Source: Myxococcota bacterium
GTDB taxonomy: Bacteria > Myxococcota_A > UBA796 > UBA9615 > JAKLKC01
NCBI GenBank assembly: GCA_023150875.1
Contig: JAKLKC010000023.1
Location: forward strand, 1-64,000
DNA length: 64,000 nucleotides
Reading direction: 5' to 3'
The position numbers were made by a program, and so were the translations under genes. The notes under the pieces were generated by a model, which saw nothing but the letters and a program-made list of their open reading frames with translations, was not told where the DNA came from and did no database searches. Shown here piece by piece: positions 29,476-41,084 of the stretch (its first letter is position 1; the number at the start of each line of letters is the position of its first letter).

Positions 29476-31329
29476 ATGGAACCAGCCCAGCCCTCCCCTC
29501 GCCCCGTGCAGGAACTCGATCAGGTGGTGATCCGCTTCGCCGGCGACTCCGGCGATGGGATGCAGCTCACGGGGACCCAGTTCGGGAACACCGCGGCCGC
29601 CCTCGGCAACGACCTGGCGACCCTGCCGGACTTCCCCGCCGAGATCCGGGCTCCCGCGGGCACGCTGGCGGGGGTTTCCGGGTTTCAGCTCCAGTTCGCC
29701 AGCCACGACGTGTTCACGCCGGGGGATGGACCGGACGTGCTCGTCGCGATGAATGCCGCGGCCCTGAAGGCGAACCTCCCGGAGCTCAAGCGCGGCGCCG
29801 TGGTGATCGCGAACGTCGGCGGCTTCGACGAGACGAACCTGAAGAAGGCCGGCCTCGCCTCGAACCCTCTCGAGGACGGCTCCCTCGACGGCTTCAAGCT
29901 CTACACCCTCGACGTCACCCGCCTGACGAGGGAGTGCCTGAAGGGGAGCTCGCTCAACACCCGGGCCATCGACCGATCCAAGAACTTCTTCGCCCTCGGC
30001 CTGATGTACTGGATGTACAACCGGCCCATGGAGACCACGCTGCAGTGGCTCCGGGATCGGTTCAAGAACCAGCCCGACGTGCTCGCCGCCAACGAGAAGG
30101 TGCTCCAGGCGGGTCACGCCTACGGCGAGACCACGGAGATGTTCGAGGTCACGTACCGGGTGCCGAAGGCCCAGGTCGCCCCCGGCACCTACCGGAACAT
30201 CACCGGCAACACGGCCCTCGCCTGGGGCCTGATCGCCGCCTCGAAGCTCGCGGGGATCGACCTCTTCCACGGCGCCTACCCCATCACTCCGGCCTCGGAC
30301 GTCCTGCACGAGCTGAGCCGGCACAAGGCCTTCGGAGTCGTCACGTTCCAGGCCGAGGACGAGATCGCCGGCGTGGCCGCCGCCATCGGGGCGGCCTTCG
30401 GCGGCAAGCTCGCCGTCACCACGTCCAGCGGGCCGGGGATCGCCCTCAAGACCGAGGCCATCGGCCTCGCGACCATGGCCGAACTCCCCCTGGTGATCAT
30501 CAACGTCCAGCGGGGGGGGCCGTCCACGGGGCTGCCCACCAAGACGGAGCAGGCGGACCTGCTCCAGGCGATGTTCGGGCGCAACTCCGAGGCTCCGCTG
30601 CCGATCCTGGCCCCGGCGACCCCCGGCGACTGCTTCCACATGGCCATCGAGGCGGCGCGGATCGCCATCAAGTACATGGTCCCCGTCTTCCTCCTGTCCG
30701 ACGGCTACCTCGCCAATGGCGCGGAGCCCTGGCCCGTCCCGAAGCTCGCGGACCTCCCGCGGATCCCGGTGACGTTCCGCACCGATCCCGAGGGCTTCTC
30801 CCCCTACCAGCGTGCCGCCGACACCCTGGCCCGCCCCTGGGCGATCCCCGGGACCCCGGGCCTGGAGCACCGCATCGGCGGACTGGAGAAGCACGAGCAT
30901 ACGGGCAGCGTCAGCTACGACCCGGTCAACCACGAGCGCATGGTGAAGCTGCGGGAGGCGAAGGTGGCCGGGATCGCCGCCGACGTCCCCGACCTCGAAG
31001 TGAACGGCGACACGTCGGGAGACCTGCTGGTCCTGGGCTGGGGCAGCACCTACGGAGCCATCACGGCCGCCGTCTCCGCCGCCCGAGCCCGGGGCCTGAA
31101 GGTCAGCTCCGCCCACCTCCGCCACCTCAACCCCTTCCCCCGCAACCTGGAACGGGTCCTCCGGAGCTACGGCCAGGTGCTGATCCCCGAGCTGAACATG
31201 GGCCAGCTCCGACTCCTGATCCAGGCCCGCTTCGTCCTGCCGACCATCGGCCTGTCGAAGGTCCAGGGTCAGCCCCTCAAGGTCTCCGAGGTCCTCGCCC
31301 GGATCGAGGAACTCGCCAGGAGCCACTGA
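29476..31329 (+). CDS. korA: 2-oxoacid:ferredoxin oxidoreductase, fused gamma-alpha subunit
   Basis: 617 aa. Residues about 15-190 form the gamma domain (VVIRFAGDSGDGMQLTGTQF). The alpha domain follows (FHGAYPITPASDVLHELSRH, TTSSGPGIALKTEAIGLA, INVQRGGPSTGLPTKTEQAD), ending with the transketolase C-terminal fold (YGQVLIPELNMGQLRLLIQA). With KorB it oxidatively decarboxylates a 2-oxoacid, most likely 2-oxoglutarate, to acyl-CoA with ferredoxin as acceptor, or runs in reverse. The two-subunit layout matches KorAB rather than four-subunit POR. Assignment of the substrate as 2-oxoglutarate is inference. Confidence 0.95.
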   Translation: MEPAQPSPRPVQELDQVVIRFAGDSGDGMQLTGTQFGNTAAALGNDLATLPDFPAEIRAPAGTLAGVSGFQLQFASHDVFTPGDGPDVLVAMNAAALKANLPELKRGAVVIANVGGFDETNLKKAGLASNPLEDGSLDGFKLYTLDVTRLTRECLKGSSLNTRAIDRSKNFFALGLMYWMYNRPMETTLQWLRDRFKNQPDVLAANEKVLQAGHAYGETTEMFEVTYRVPKAQVAPGTYRNITGNTALAWGLIAASKLAGIDLFHGAYPITPASDVLHELSRHKAFGVVTFQAEDEIAGVAAAIGAAFGGKLAVTTSSGPGIALKTEAIGLATMAELPLVIINVQRGGPSTGLPTKTEQADLLQAMFGRNSEAPLPILAPATPGDCFHMAIEAARIAIKYMVPVFLLSDGYLANGAEPWPVPKLADLPRIPVTFRTDPEGFSPYQRAADTLARPWAIPGTPGLEHRIGGLEKHEHTGSVSYDPVNHERMVKLREAKVAGIAADVPDLEVNGDTSGDLLVLGWGSTYGAITAAVSAARARGLKVSSAHLRHLNPFPRNLERVLRSYGQVLIPELNMGQLRLLIQARFVLPTIGLSKVQGQPLKVSEVLARIEELARSH

Positions 31330-31331
31330 AC

Positions 31332-32390
<1,059 letters not shown>

Positions 32391-32399
32391 AATCGGGAA

Positions 32400-34130
32400 G
32401 TGGCTGACGGACGCGAACCGCGGAACCCGTTGGAGGTGCTGCTCTCCCATCGAGAGATGCAGGCGCGCACCGCCGTGAGCCGGCGCATGTCCGAGGCGCA
32501 GGCCCTGCTCCGGGACCTGAGGGGCCCCCTCGCGGCCGAGGCGGAGCCCGGGGCGCAGGGGGGGCGGGCCCGGTCGCTGAGGGAGTGGGCCCTCGCCGAG
32601 GTGGGTCGCGCCGCCCAGGACTGGGCACGCTTCGGCGGCGACGTACGCCTGATCCTCCCCGCCGACTCCCTCGCTTCCGCCGCCGGCGGGCTCACCGGGT
32701 CCGTGCCGGATGCGTCCCTCCCGATCTCTCCCCCGATCCCGCCGAGCGAGCTGGCGGAGCCCGTCGGCGCGTCCATCGCCGACAGGAACACCGATGGGGG
32801 AGAGGCCGTTCGGGAGATCCCGGCCGCCGAGAAGCCCCCCTCCGGCCCTCCCCGCGTCCCCCTGCCCCCGAGCCTGGCGGCCGCCCTCTCCGCGTCCCAG
32901 GGGGGCCGCGTCCCTCCCCCCGCGGCTCCGCCGTCCCTCCCGCTTCCCCCATCCCTGCCGACGGCGGAGAGACTCTCCGCGGCGGAGGTCAAGGCGATGG
33001 TCCAGGGCTTCGGGAAGCCGAAGTGGGCCCGGGACGGCGAAGACCCTGGTCATCACCACATCGATCCCGCGGCGCTGGCGGGCCTCGGAGACCTCCTGGC
33101 GGAGGTCCCCATGCCCCCCGCGGAGCCGATGGACAAGATCACCGTCCGCAAGGAGCTCGACCTCCTCCTGAACGCCACCGGGGATCCGTCCACCGCCCGC
33201 TGGGTGGGCCTGCCGAGCCGGATCCAGCGCGCGCTGGTGGGCTACCTCGCCTGTCGCGCCCGCCGCGTCCAGGACCAGGAGGGGGCGGCGGTCCGGGCCG
33301 CGGGCCTGGAGGACAAGCTGGACCCCGTGTTCTCGCGCCTCAGCGCCTACAGCAAGCGCCACCAGCCGGGATGGGTCAAGGGCCTGAGTTTCGGGCACAC
33401 ACCGGATCGCGGCTCGTGGTACGAGGACGCGGTCCACTGGCAGACGGACCTCCAGCGGGCCCTCGGCGTCCCCGAGGAAAAGCGCCCGTCCATCAGTCCC
33501 GAGCGCCTGCTGGCGAAGGTGGAGAAGGCCGTGGCCGATTGTCCGGCGACGGGGTCCGACGTCGGGCCGGTCGTAGAAGCCCTGCGGGACGCCCTGGAGG
33601 GCGGGGTCCGCCCCGACGACCCCCGCCTCACCCGCCTCGCCCAGCCGTATCACGACGCCATGGTGGGCGCCGGTCCGGGGTTCAAGGAGCTTCGTCGCGC
33701 CATCCGGAGGGTGTCGGACCCGGAAGGGGAGTCGGCCGACGAGTCGAGCCTGGACGTGACCTCCGAGACGGGCCCCCCCGCCGACTGGGCGTGGTGGCCC
33801 GTGGTCCGGGGCAAGAGGGCCGTCATCGTCGGCGGCGACCGGCGGGAAGACGCCCGGAAGCGCCTCCAGGAGGTGTTCAACCTCGCCAGCCTGGAGTGGA
33901 TCCCCCTCCAGCACGAGAACAACACCCTCCGCTCCCTGGCCTCCTCGGTGGCGGCGGGGGGCATCGACCTGGTGCTGCTCCTGAGGCGGTTCGTCCCCCA
34001 CCAGGCGGACGAGATCCTGATCCCCGCCTGCAAGTCGGCGGGGGTGCCCTGGGTCTCGGTGGAGAGGGGCTACGGGGTCGAGCGCGTCCGCCAGGCCCTG
34101 GAGCGCTACCTCAGGGCCGAGGCGGCCTGA
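32400..34130 (+). CDS. Protein with C-terminal DUF2325-like domain
   Basis: 576 aa from a GTG start 9 bp after korB. The first 200 residues are charged and proline-rich with no family recognised; the centre (about 240-450) is helical. The C-terminal 110 residues (KRAVIVGGDRREDARKRLQE, WIPLQHENNTLRSLASSV, LVLLLRRFVPHQADEILIP) match the pattern of DUF2325, a small Rossmann-like domain found fused to varied partners. A TAGAAT spans the korB stop and ends 6 bp before the GTG, but cotranscription with korAB is simpler. Function is unknown; a regulatory or redox-sensing role near KorAB is only inference. Confidence 0.75.
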   Translation: MADGREPRNPLEVLLSHREMQARTAVSRRMSEAQALLRDLRGPLAAEAEPGAQGGRARSLREWALAEVGRAAQDWARFGGDVRLILPADSLASAAGGLTGSVPDASLPISPPIPPSELAEPVGASIADRNTDGGEAVREIPAAEKPPSGPPRVPLPPSLAAALSASQGGRVPPPAAPPSLPLPPSLPTAERLSAAEVKAMVQGFGKPKWARDGEDPGHHHIDPAALAGLGDLLAEVPMPPAEPMDKITVRKELDLLLNATGDPSTARWVGLPSRIQRALVGYLACRARRVQDQEGAAVRAAGLEDKLDPVFSRLSAYSKRHQPGWVKGLSFGHTPDRGSWYEDAVHWQTDLQRALGVPEEKRPSISPERLLAKVEKAVADCPATGSDVGPVVEALRDALEGGVRPDDPRLTRLAQPYHDAMVGAGPGFKELRRAIRRVSDPEGESADESSLDVTSETGPPADWAWWPVVRGKRAVIVGGDRREDARKRLQEVFNLASLEWIPLQHENNTLRSLASSVAAGGIDLVLLLRRFVPHQADEILIPACKSAGVPWVSVERGYGVERVRQALERYLRAEAA

Positions 34131-34176
34131 GGAGGCCGGGCCCCCATCGGGGACCGCGGGCGGGATCGCCGCCCCC

Positions 34177-36369
34177 TCACTTCGGGACCCCGGGAGCCTT
34201 GACGCGGAAGTAGCCCCGGGGCACGGGCTTCCCCTCCTCGCCGACCCTGCGCTCGGCCCTCTGGAGGAGCTCCGCCTGGGCATGGCGCTGGGGCTCGCCC
34301 GCGTCCAGCACCACCCGACCGTAGGTCCCGTCGGGCCTCAGGACCCGCGCCTTGGTGTTGCCGGCCAGGTAGGTGTCGAGGATCTCGTGCAGGACCCGGT
34401 CCTTCAGGCCCCGGTCCTCGACGGGGAACATCACCTCCACCCGCCGGTGGAAGTTGCGGGTCATCCAGTCCGCCGACGACAGGTACACCGCCGAGTCCCC
34501 GTCTGGCCCGCCGTTCTGGAAGTACAGGATGCGGGTGTGCTCCAGGAAGCGGCCGACGACGCTGCGGACGCGGATCCGCTCGCTGATCCCCGGGATCCCG
34601 GGCCGGAGGCAGCAGATCCCCCGGACCACGAGGTCGATCTCCACGCCGGCCTGGTTCGCCCGGTAGAGGGCGCGGATCACCTCGGGCTCCGACAGGGAGT
34701 TGAGCTTGGCGATGATCCGCGCCGGGCGCCCCCGCCGCGCCGCCGCCGTCTCCCCCTCGATGAGGTCCAGCACCCGGCGGTGCAGGTTCAGGGGGGCCAC
34801 CACGAACTTGTTCCACCGGGGGACGCGGGCGTATCCCGTGAGCAGGTTGAACAGGGCGGTGGCGTCCTCCCCGATCTCGGGGTCCGCCGTGAACAGCCCG
34901 AGGTCGGTATAGGTCCGGGCGGTGGAGGGGTTGTAGTTGCCCGTGGAGAGGTGCACGTATCGCACGAGCCCCTCCCCTTCCCGCCGCACCACCATGCAGA
35001 TCTTGCAGTGGGTCTTGAGTCCGATCAGGCCGTAGACCACGTGGACGCCGGCGTCCTCCAAGCGCCTGGCCCAGGTGATGTTCGCCTCCTCGTCGAAGCG
35101 CGCCTTGAGCTCGACGAGAGCCGTCACCTGCTTGCCGTTCTCGGCCGCCCTCTCCAGCGCCTTCACCACCTGGGAGTCGCCACTGGTGCGGTAGAGGGTC
35201 TGCTTGATGGCGAGCACCGAAGGGTCCTCGGCGGCGGACGCCAGGAGGTCCAGGAACGGGGCGAAGCTGTCGAAGGGGTGGTGGAGGAGGTGGTCTCGCT
35301 TCCGGATCTCCTCGAAGAGGTCCTCCCCGTGGGCCAGCTCGACGGGCACCCGCTGGGTGAAGGGCTTCTCCCGGAGGGAGTCCCAGCCCGGCAGGTCGCA
35401 CAGGCTCTTGAACGAGGTGAGGTTGAGGGGCCCCTCGATGCGGAAGACCGCCCGATCTCCGAGCTCCAGCGCGTCCTGGAGGAGCTGGACCACCTCCGAC
35501 GGCGCGCCGGTGTCGATCTCCAGGCGCACGGCGACGCCCCAGAGACGGCGCCGGACCTGCTTCTCGATGACCTCCAGCAGGTCCTCCGCCTCCTCCTCGT
35601 CGATGAAGAGATCTCCGTTGCGGGTGACGCGGAAGGGCCAGCATCCCACGGTGTGGAGTCCCGGGAAGAGCTGCTCGACGTTCATCGAGATCACGTCGTC
35701 CAGGAGCACGAACTCGTTGCGGCGCCTCTCGCTGGGCAAGGGGACCAGCCGGGGGAGCACCGAGGGGACCGGGACCACGGCGAAGTAGGAGGAAGTCCCC
35801 TCGGGCTCGTCCTCGGGCCGGAGAAGCACCGCGAGGTTGAGGGTGTGGTTCCGCAGGTGGGGGAAGGGGTGCCCGGGGTCCACCGCCAGGGGTGTCAGGA
35901 CGGGGGCGATCTGCCTCTCGAAGTGGTCGGTCACGCGTCGGCGCTGGGAAGGGCCCAGGTCCCTCGCCCCTAGCACCCGGATCCCGTGGTGGGCCAGCAG
36001 CGGCATGACCTCTTCCCGGAAGATCCGGTGCTTCTCGGCGACCATGCGGTGGGCGCGCTCGGCGATGGCCTCGAGCTGCTGGGAGGGAGACATGCCGTCC
36101 GCGGGGCGGTCCTGGATCTCCCCCTCCGCCTGCTGCAGGAGGCCCGAGACCCGCACCATGAAGAATTCGTCGAGGTTGCCCGCCGCGATGGCGAGGAACT
36201 TCAAGCGCTCCAGGGGCGGCGTCGCCGGGTCGCTCGCCTCTTCGATCACCCGGTGGTTGAACTCGAGCCACGACAGCTCGCGGTTGATGTACAGCCGGGG
36301 GTCGCGCAGGTCGGAAGGCCAGGCGCTCTCGAGGTCCTTCTGGGCGGCTCCGCGCCGCGATGTCGCCAT
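34177..36369 (-). CDS. ppk1: Polyphosphate kinase 1
   Basis: 730 aa from the ATG at 36369, preceded by GGAGG. It reversibly transfers the ATP gamma phosphate to polyphosphate. Motifs include [60 protein letters not shown], the phosphorylated His region [37 protein letters not shown] and [20 protein letters not shown]. All four domains of the PPK1 family are present, with a short tail. It stands alone on the minus strand between the korAB and rpmE units. Confidence 0.98.
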   Translation of the reverse strand: MATSRRGAAQKDLESAWPSDLRDPRLYINRELSWLEFNHRVIEEASDPATPPLERLKFLAIAAGNLDEFFMVRVSGLLQQAEGEIQDRPADGMSPSQQLEAIAERAHRMVAEKHRIFREEVMPLLAHHGIRVLGARDLGPSQRRRVTDHFERQIAPVLTPLAVDPGHPFPHLRNHTLNLAVLLRPEDEPEGTSSYFAVVPVPSVLPRLVPLPSERRRNEFVLLDDVISMNVEQLFPGLHTVGCWPFRVTRNGDLFIDEEEAEDLLEVIEKQVRRRLWGVAVRLEIDTGAPSEVVQLLQDALELGDRAVFRIEGPLNLTSFKSLCDLPGWDSLREKPFTQRVPVELAHGEDLFEEIRKRDHLLHHPFDSFAPFLDLLASAAEDPSVLAIKQTLYRTSGDSQVVKALERAAENGKQVTALVELKARFDEEANITWARRLEDAGVHVVYGLIGLKTHCKICMVVRREGEGLVRYVHLSTGNYNPSTARTYTDLGLFTADPEIGEDATALFNLLTGYARVPRWNKFVVAPLNLHRRVLDLIEGETAAARRGRPARIIAKLNSLSEPEVIRALYRANQAGVEIDLVVRGICCLRPGIPGISERIRVRSVVGRFLEHTRILYFQNGGPDGDSAVYLSSADWMTRNFHRRVEVMFPVEDRGLKDRVLHEILDTYLAGNTKARVLRPDGTYGRVVLDAGEPQRHAQAELLQRAERRVGEEGKPVPRGYFRVKAPGVPK

Positions 36370-36456
36370 CGGTTCCTCCGGTGCGGGCCACTCCACCGCG
36401 CGGGGAGCGAGCGGGGGCGGCCTTCGCCGTGCGAGCGGCCGCCTCCGGACGGGCCC

Positions 36457-36485
36457 TTGCGCGGGACGCCCACCGGTGTTATCTG
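36457..36485 (+). promoter_or_regulatory. Predicted promoter for the rpmE-prmC unit
   Basis: TTGCGC at 36457-36462, 17 bp and TATCTG at 36480-36485. It would leave a leader of about 85 nt before rpmE. Confidence 0.35.
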
Positions 36486-36578
36486 TGCGCGGCGCTGCCG
36501 TGCCCGCGGGCACCGCCCGTGCCCACCGCCATGGTGCCGCCGCGCACCGAATACTACCGTGAACAGGAGTCTCTGGCC

Positions 36579-36803
36579 ATGAAGAAGGGGATCCACCCTG
36601 ACTACCGGGTCGCCAACGTGAGCTGCGTCTGCGGCAACACCTTCCAGACGCGCTCGACCATGGGCGACATCCGCGCCGAGATCTGCTCCGCCTGCCACCC
36701 CTTCTTCACGGGCCAGCAGAAGCTCATCGACACCGCCGGCCGCGTCGAGCGGTTCATGCGCAAGTACCAGAATGTCGAAAAGGGCAAGGCAGCCCGCTCG
36801 TGA
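36579..36803 (+). CDS. rpmE: 50S ribosomal protein bL31, zinc-binding type
   Basis: 74 aa. It begins [19 protein letters not shown], with Cys at 16 and 18 and a second pair at 36 and 39 ([14 protein letters not shown]), so it is the zinc-containing C+ form. Zur-type regulation acts on the C- paralogue in other bacteria; none is visible here. It heads a cluster with DUF1385, prfA and prmC, a conserved order. Confidence 0.97.
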   Translation: MKKGIHPDYRVANVSCVCGNTFQTRSTMGDIRAEICSACHPFFTGQQKLIDTAGRVERFMRKYQNVEKGKAARS

Positions 36804-36834
36804 GGGTCACGGGGGCGGGCCGCGGAGGACGACG

Positions 36835-37860
36835 GTGCCCGATCTCCTGAACGTCGGTGGCCAGGCGGTCATCGAGGGCGTGATGATGCGCGGCCCGCGC
36901 AGCATGGTCATCGCCGTCCGCAAGCCCGACGGATCCATCGTCGTGAAGGACGGCGAGTGGATCCCCATCGTGCAGCGCCTCCCGGTGCTGAAGCTGCCGT
37001 TCCTCCGGGGGGCGGTGGTGATGATCGAGGCGATGGTCAACGGGGTGCAGGCCCTGTCCTTCTCCGCCAACGCGGCCCTGGGGGTCGAGGGGGAGCAGCC
37101 GGACGGGGCCGTTCCGGACTCGAGGCAGGTGGCCCTCTCTACGGGAGCCATCGCCGGGTCCCTGGTCCTGTCCATGGCGATGGGAGCGGGCCTGTTCATC
37201 TACGCGCCCCACTTCCTGGCCAGCGTCGCCCTCAACCTCGCCGCCGGGCGCGCCCTCCTCGCCGAGGCCGACGTGTCGAACCCCCTGTTCCACGGGGTCG
37301 TCGGGGCGTTGAAGATGGCGATCTTCGTCGGCTACATCGTGGCGATCAGCCGCATCCCCGACATCCGCCGCGTCTTCCAGTATCACGGGGCCGAGCACAA
37401 GTCGATCTTCGCCTACGAGTCCGGCGAGGACCTGACGGTGGAGAACGCCCGTCGCCACTCCACCCTCCACCCCCGCTGCGGCACCAGCTTCCTCTTCTTC
37501 GTGATCATGATCTCCATCGGGGTCTTCGCGGCGGTCCTGCCGCTGATCCCCATGCCCGGGGGGCTCCGGGGCTTCCAGCTCAACCTCTTCCAGGCGAGCG
37601 TGAAGCTCCCGCTGATGTTCCCCATCGCCGGGCTCTCCTACGAGTTCATCCGGTGGGCGGGCAAGCGCCGGGACAGCGCCGTCCTCCGCGCCCTGGCCGC
37701 CCCGGGCCTCCTGATGCAGCGACTGACCACGCGGGAGCCGGAGGACGCCCAGATCGAGGTGGCCCTGGTCTCCCTCAAGCGCGCCCTGGAGCTGGAGGGG
37801 GCCCTGGCCGAGCCGCGTTACGACAACTGCGTCTTCCTGCCCCGGGCCGCCGAGGCGTAG
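36835..37860 (+). CDS. DUF1385 multi-pass membrane protein
   Basis: 341 aa from GTG at 36835, with GGAGGA 5 nt upstream. It begins VGGQAVIEGVMMRGPRSMVI, the family hallmark, and carries HGAEHKSIFAYE and HPRCGTSFLFFVIMISI. Five or so membrane helices are predicted. The His/Glu-rich motif could bind metal. DUF1385 genes usually sit between rpmE and prfA, as here; function is unknown in characterised species. A longer frame into rpmE was rejected. Confidence 0.92.
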   Translation: MPDLLNVGGQAVIEGVMMRGPRSMVIAVRKPDGSIVVKDGEWIPIVQRLPVLKLPFLRGAVVMIEAMVNGVQALSFSANAALGVEGEQPDGAVPDSRQVALSTGAIAGSLVLSMAMGAGLFIYAPHFLASVALNLAAGRALLAEADVSNPLFHGVVGALKMAIFVGYIVAISRIPDIRRVFQYHGAEHKSIFAYESGEDLTVENARRHSTLHPRCGTSFLFFVIMISIGVFAAVLPLIPMPGGLRGFQLNLFQASVKLPLMFPIAGLSYEFIRWAGKRRDSAVLRALAAPGLLMQRLTTREPEDAQIEVALVSLKRALELEGALAEPRYDNCVFLPRAAEA

Positions 37861-37944
37861 CTCCCCTCCCCCGCTCGCCGTCCCGCCCCGTTCCCGTTCT
37901 CCAGAGGCCCCGTCGGGTCGGCGCCGGTCCCCCAGGACACCGAG

Positions 37945-39024
37945 ATGTTCGACAAGCTGGACCAGGTCGCCGCGCGGTACGACGAGCTGAACGACCGGCT
38001 CGGCGACCCCGACGTCGCCTCCGATCCCCGGCGCTACCGCGAGATCGCCAAGGAGCACGCGGACCTCGCGGAGCTCGTCCACACGTGGCGCGCCCGCAAG
38101 GAGGTCCTGGACCAGCTCGCCCAGGCCCGGGAGCTCCAGCGGGACGCGGACCCCGAGATCCGGTCCATGGCGAAGGAGGAGATCGAGGGGCTGGAGGCGA
38201 GGCGGGCGGCCCTCGACCTGGCGCTTCGCAAGCTCCTGCTGCCCAAGGACCCGGGGGAGGGCCGGGACGTGATTCTGGAGGTGCGGGCCGGCGCCGGGGG
38301 CGACGAGGCGGCCCTCTTCGCCGCCGAGCTCTACCGGATGTACGAGAAGTTCGGCGAGCGGAACCGCTGGCGCTTCGAGGTCCTCTCGTTGTCCGAGACG
38401 GGGATCGGTGGCGTGAAGGAGGTCATCGCCTCCATCGCCGGCAAGGACGTCTACGCGAAGCTCAAGTACGAGTCCGGGGTGCATCGCGTCCAGAGGGTCC
38501 CCGCGACCGAGAGCCAGGGGAGGATCCACACCTCCACGGTGACCGTCGCCGTGCTCCCGGAGGCGGAGGACGTCGAGGTGCAGATCGCCGACAGCGAGCT
38601 GCGGATCGACGTGTTCCGCTCCGGGGGACCGGGTGGCCAGAGCGTGAACACCACCGACTCCGCGGTCCGGATCACCCACCTCCCCACGGGGATCGGGGTG
38701 GTCTGCCAGGACGAGAAGAGCCAGCACAAGAACAAGGCCAAGGCCATGAAGATCCTCAGGGCCCGCCTGCTGGAGATCGAGAGGGAGCGGGCGGCGCGGG
38801 AGGAGAGCGAGATGCGTCGCTCCCAGGTGGGCACCGGCGACCGGTCCGAGAGGATCCGCACCTACAACTTCCCCCAGAGCCGCCTGACCGATCACCGAGT
38901 CGGCCTGACCCTCTACAACCTCGACGCGGTCATGTCCGGCGACCTGGAGGAGGTCCTGTCCGCCGTGGCCTCCCACTTCGAGGCCGAGGCGCTGCGGGGG
39001 ACCGGGGCGGAGGCCCTCGGTTGA
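37945..39024 (+). CDS. prfA: Peptide chain release factor 1
   Basis: 359 aa. It recognises UAA/UAG through the PAT tripeptide in [17 protein letters not shown] and hydrolyses peptidyl-tRNA with the GGQ motif in [21 protein letters not shown] identifies it as RF1 rather than RF2, and no RF2-type frameshift is needed. The GGQ glutamine is methylated by PrmC, encoded 4 bp downstream. Confidence 0.98.
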   Translation: MFDKLDQVAARYDELNDRLGDPDVASDPRRYREIAKEHADLAELVHTWRARKEVLDQLAQARELQRDADPEIRSMAKEEIEGLEARRAALDLALRKLLLPKDPGEGRDVILEVRAGAGGDEAALFAAELYRMYEKFGERNRWRFEVLSLSETGIGGVKEVIASIAGKDVYAKLKYESGVHRVQRVPATESQGRIHTSTVTVAVLPEAEDVEVQIADSELRIDVFRSGGPGGQSVNTTDSAVRITHLPTGIGVVCQDEKSQHKNKAKAMKILRARLLEIERERAAREESEMRRSQVGTGDRSERIRTYNFPQSRLTDHRVGLTLYNLDAVMSGDLEEVLSAVASHFEAEALRGTGAEALG

Positions 39025-39028
39025 GGCC

Positions 39029-39910
39029 ATGGGCGAGCGCTGGACGGTCCTCCCCCTCCTGAAGGCCAGTAGCGAGTTCCTGAAGTCCCGGGGGATCGAC
39101 ACCGCGCGCCTGGACGCCGAGGTCCTCCTCGCCCACCTCCTGGGGGTGGACCGGATCACCCTCTACACCCGCTTCGACCAGCCCCTGGGCGACGGGGAGA
39201 TCGCGGCGTACCGCGAGCGGGTCCGGCGCCGGGGCGAGAGGGTCCCCGTCGCCTACGTGCTCGGCGAGAAGGAGTTCTGGTCCCTCCGCTTTGAGGTCGG
39301 CCCGGGCTGCCTGGTGCCCCGCCCCGACACCGAGACCCTGGTGGAGGTGGCCCTACGGGCGCTCCCGCCCGAGCCAACACCCGAGGGGAGCGAAGCCCCC
39401 CTTCTCCTGGACCTCGGCACCGGCCCCGGCACCCTCGCCATCACCCTCGCCCGGGAGAGACCGATCCGCGCCGTGGGCGTGGACTCCAGCGCCGAGGCCC
39501 TGGCCTTCGCCCGGCGCAACGCCGCGGCCCTCGGGGTCGAGGCGCGGGTGGGCTTCTCCCGGGGGGACTGGTGGGACGCCGTTCCCCCCCGCTTCGCGGG
39601 GCGCTTCGCCGCCGTGGTGTCCAATCCCCCCTACCTCCCCGCGGACCTGCGCTCCGCCCTCGCCCCCGAACTGCGGCACGAGCCCGAGGCCGCGCTGTTC
39701 CCCGGCCCCGATCCCCTGATCTTCTACCGCCGGACCCTGGCGGAGCTCCCCCGCTGGCTCGCCCCGGGGGGGTGGCTGGGCTTCGAGGTGGGGGACGGGC
39801 AGGCGCCGGCGGTGGCGGACCTGGTCCGGCGCGCGGGCCTCACGGAGGTCCTCGTCGCGCCGGACCTCGGGGGCCGGGACCGGGTGGTCTCCGCGCGCCG
39901 CCCCGCCTGA
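39029..39910 (+). CDS. prmC: Release factor glutamine methyltransferase
   Basis: 293 aa. The helical N-terminal domain (FLKSRGIDTARLDAEVLLAH) precedes the SAM-binding core (LLDLGTGPGTLAITLARERP) and the catalytic NPPY motif in VVSNPPYLPADLRSAL. It N5-methylates the GGQ glutamine of release factors. The start at 39029 follows the prfA stop by 4 bp; it is cotranscribed with prfA. Confidence 0.97.
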   Translation: MGERWTVLPLLKASSEFLKSRGIDTARLDAEVLLAHLLGVDRITLYTRFDQPLGDGEIAAYRERVRRRGERVPVAYVLGEKEFWSLRFEVGPGCLVPRPDTETLVEVALRALPPEPTPEGSEAPLLLDLGTGPGTLAITLARERPIRAVGVDSSAEALAFARRNAAALGVEARVGFSRGDWWDAVPPRFAGRFAAVVSNPPYLPADLRSALAPELRHEPEAALFPGPDPLIFYRRTLAELPRWLAPGGWLGFEVGDGQAPAVADLVRRAGLTEVLVAPDLGGRDRVVSARRPA

Positions 39911-40079
39911 TCCCCCGCGCTCCCGGACGCGGTGAAGCGGTTCGTTCCCGACCATCGGTGCCGGGCACGTTCGTGCCCGATCTCCGCCGACACGGATGTC
40001 GCGGCGCAGGGATCCCGCCCCCCGCCGGGGGAGCCGGGCCCTGGGGCAGCCCACGCGCGCTCCCGAAGAAACCCGCGTG

Positions 40080-40107
40080 TTGACAACCACTTGCCGTTCC
40101 GTAGGAT
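40080..40107 (+). promoter_or_regulatory. Predicted strong promoter for the 40256 gene
   Basis: Perfect TTGACA at 40080-40085, a 16-bp spacer, and TAGGAT at 40102-40107. It would give a leader of about 140 nt. The rest of the 345-bp gap after prmC shows no gene or RNA that I recognise. Confidence 0.55.
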
Positions 40108-40255
40108 GCGTCGGACGCGGACGTGGCCGGCTGGCATCCCGCTTGCTCAGGCAGCGGACGGGCCGGTCCGGGCCCCAGGCACGGGATTGCCCTGGCGATG
40201 TGCTCAACACCGGGTCAAGATCCGGAGCGCTTCGACCAGGGGAGAGGAGAGGGAC

Positions 40256-41041
40256 ATGGCGGAGCTGGCGACCCACACCGCGGCGCGGAAGCGATTCCAG
40301 CCGGACACCGATCTGGCGAGCCACGAGTCGCGGGTGGTCTTCACGCTGCTGGGGATGGTGGCGGACCTCGTCCTCGACCTGGACATGACGGTCACCCGGG
40401 CGCGGGACCTGTTCACCCTGGCCCTCTACGAGAAGGCGGAGCAGCGCTTCCGCACGTCGACTCGGATCTCCCTCGCCTTCGACACCGCGCTGCGCACCGT
40501 CAAGAAGATCAAGCGCAAGTGGCGCGACGGCGGGATGGACGAGGCCGATGGCCCGCTCTACAACATGCGGCGGAAGGTCTACCTCATGCTCCTCTGCGAG
40601 GACATGGACCTGGAACGCATCTCCCGGGAGCTGCCCATCAACTACGAGGTGAACTACGCCCGCCTCGCGGTCGAGACCCTTATGGAGCAGGGTCTCGTCG
40701 AGGAGCGGGTGGAGCACGGCCAGGTCGTGTACCACGGGGTGCTCACCCGCGATCACATCGACCTGACCCGCAACCAGGACAGGGAGGCCGCCTTCGAGGG
40801 GTTCGACCGGTTCCTCGCCGCCCTCCGGAAGCTCGCGCGGGAGCGCCTGCTCAAGGGGAACACCAGTTCCCTCGCCCGGGGGTACATCGTCCGCTGCCGA
40901 CCCGAGGACGCCGCCGAGCTCCGGGATGACCTGCGGGCCGCGGTGGTCCAGGTGCTCATGAACTTCGAACGCAGGGCCGACGATCTCCGGGACGACCAGG
41001 TCCAGGAGATGGAAGTCCTGCTCGGCCTCACTCCGGGGTGA
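40256..41041 (+). CDS. Uncharacterised helical cytoplasmic protein
   Basis: 261 aa from ATG at 40256, preceded by a long purine-rich ribosome-binding region (GGGGAGAGGAGAGGG). No family was recognised. It has no signal peptide or membrane helix. The protein is mostly helical, with a central segment (LERISRELPINYEVNYARLA) that could be a winged-helix-like DNA- or RNA-binding region and a C-terminal helical domain. It has a strong promoter of its own, suggesting high or regulated expression. A deeper profile search is needed to assign it. Confidence 0.8.
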   Translation: MAELATHTAARKRFQPDTDLASHESRVVFTLLGMVADLVLDLDMTVTRARDLFTLALYEKAEQRFRTSTRISLAFDTALRTVKKIKRKWRDGGMDEADGPLYNMRRKVYLMLLCEDMDLERISRELPINYEVNYARLAVETLMEQGLVEERVEHGQVVYHGVLTRDHIDLTRNQDREAAFEGFDRFLAALRKLARERLLKGNTSSLARGYIVRCRPEDAAELRDDLRAAVVQVLMNFERRADDLRDDQVQEMEVLLGLTPG

Positions 41042-41084
41042 TCCCCGGCTCCGCGCGCCACGCCGCGGCCCGCGGGAGGAGACC

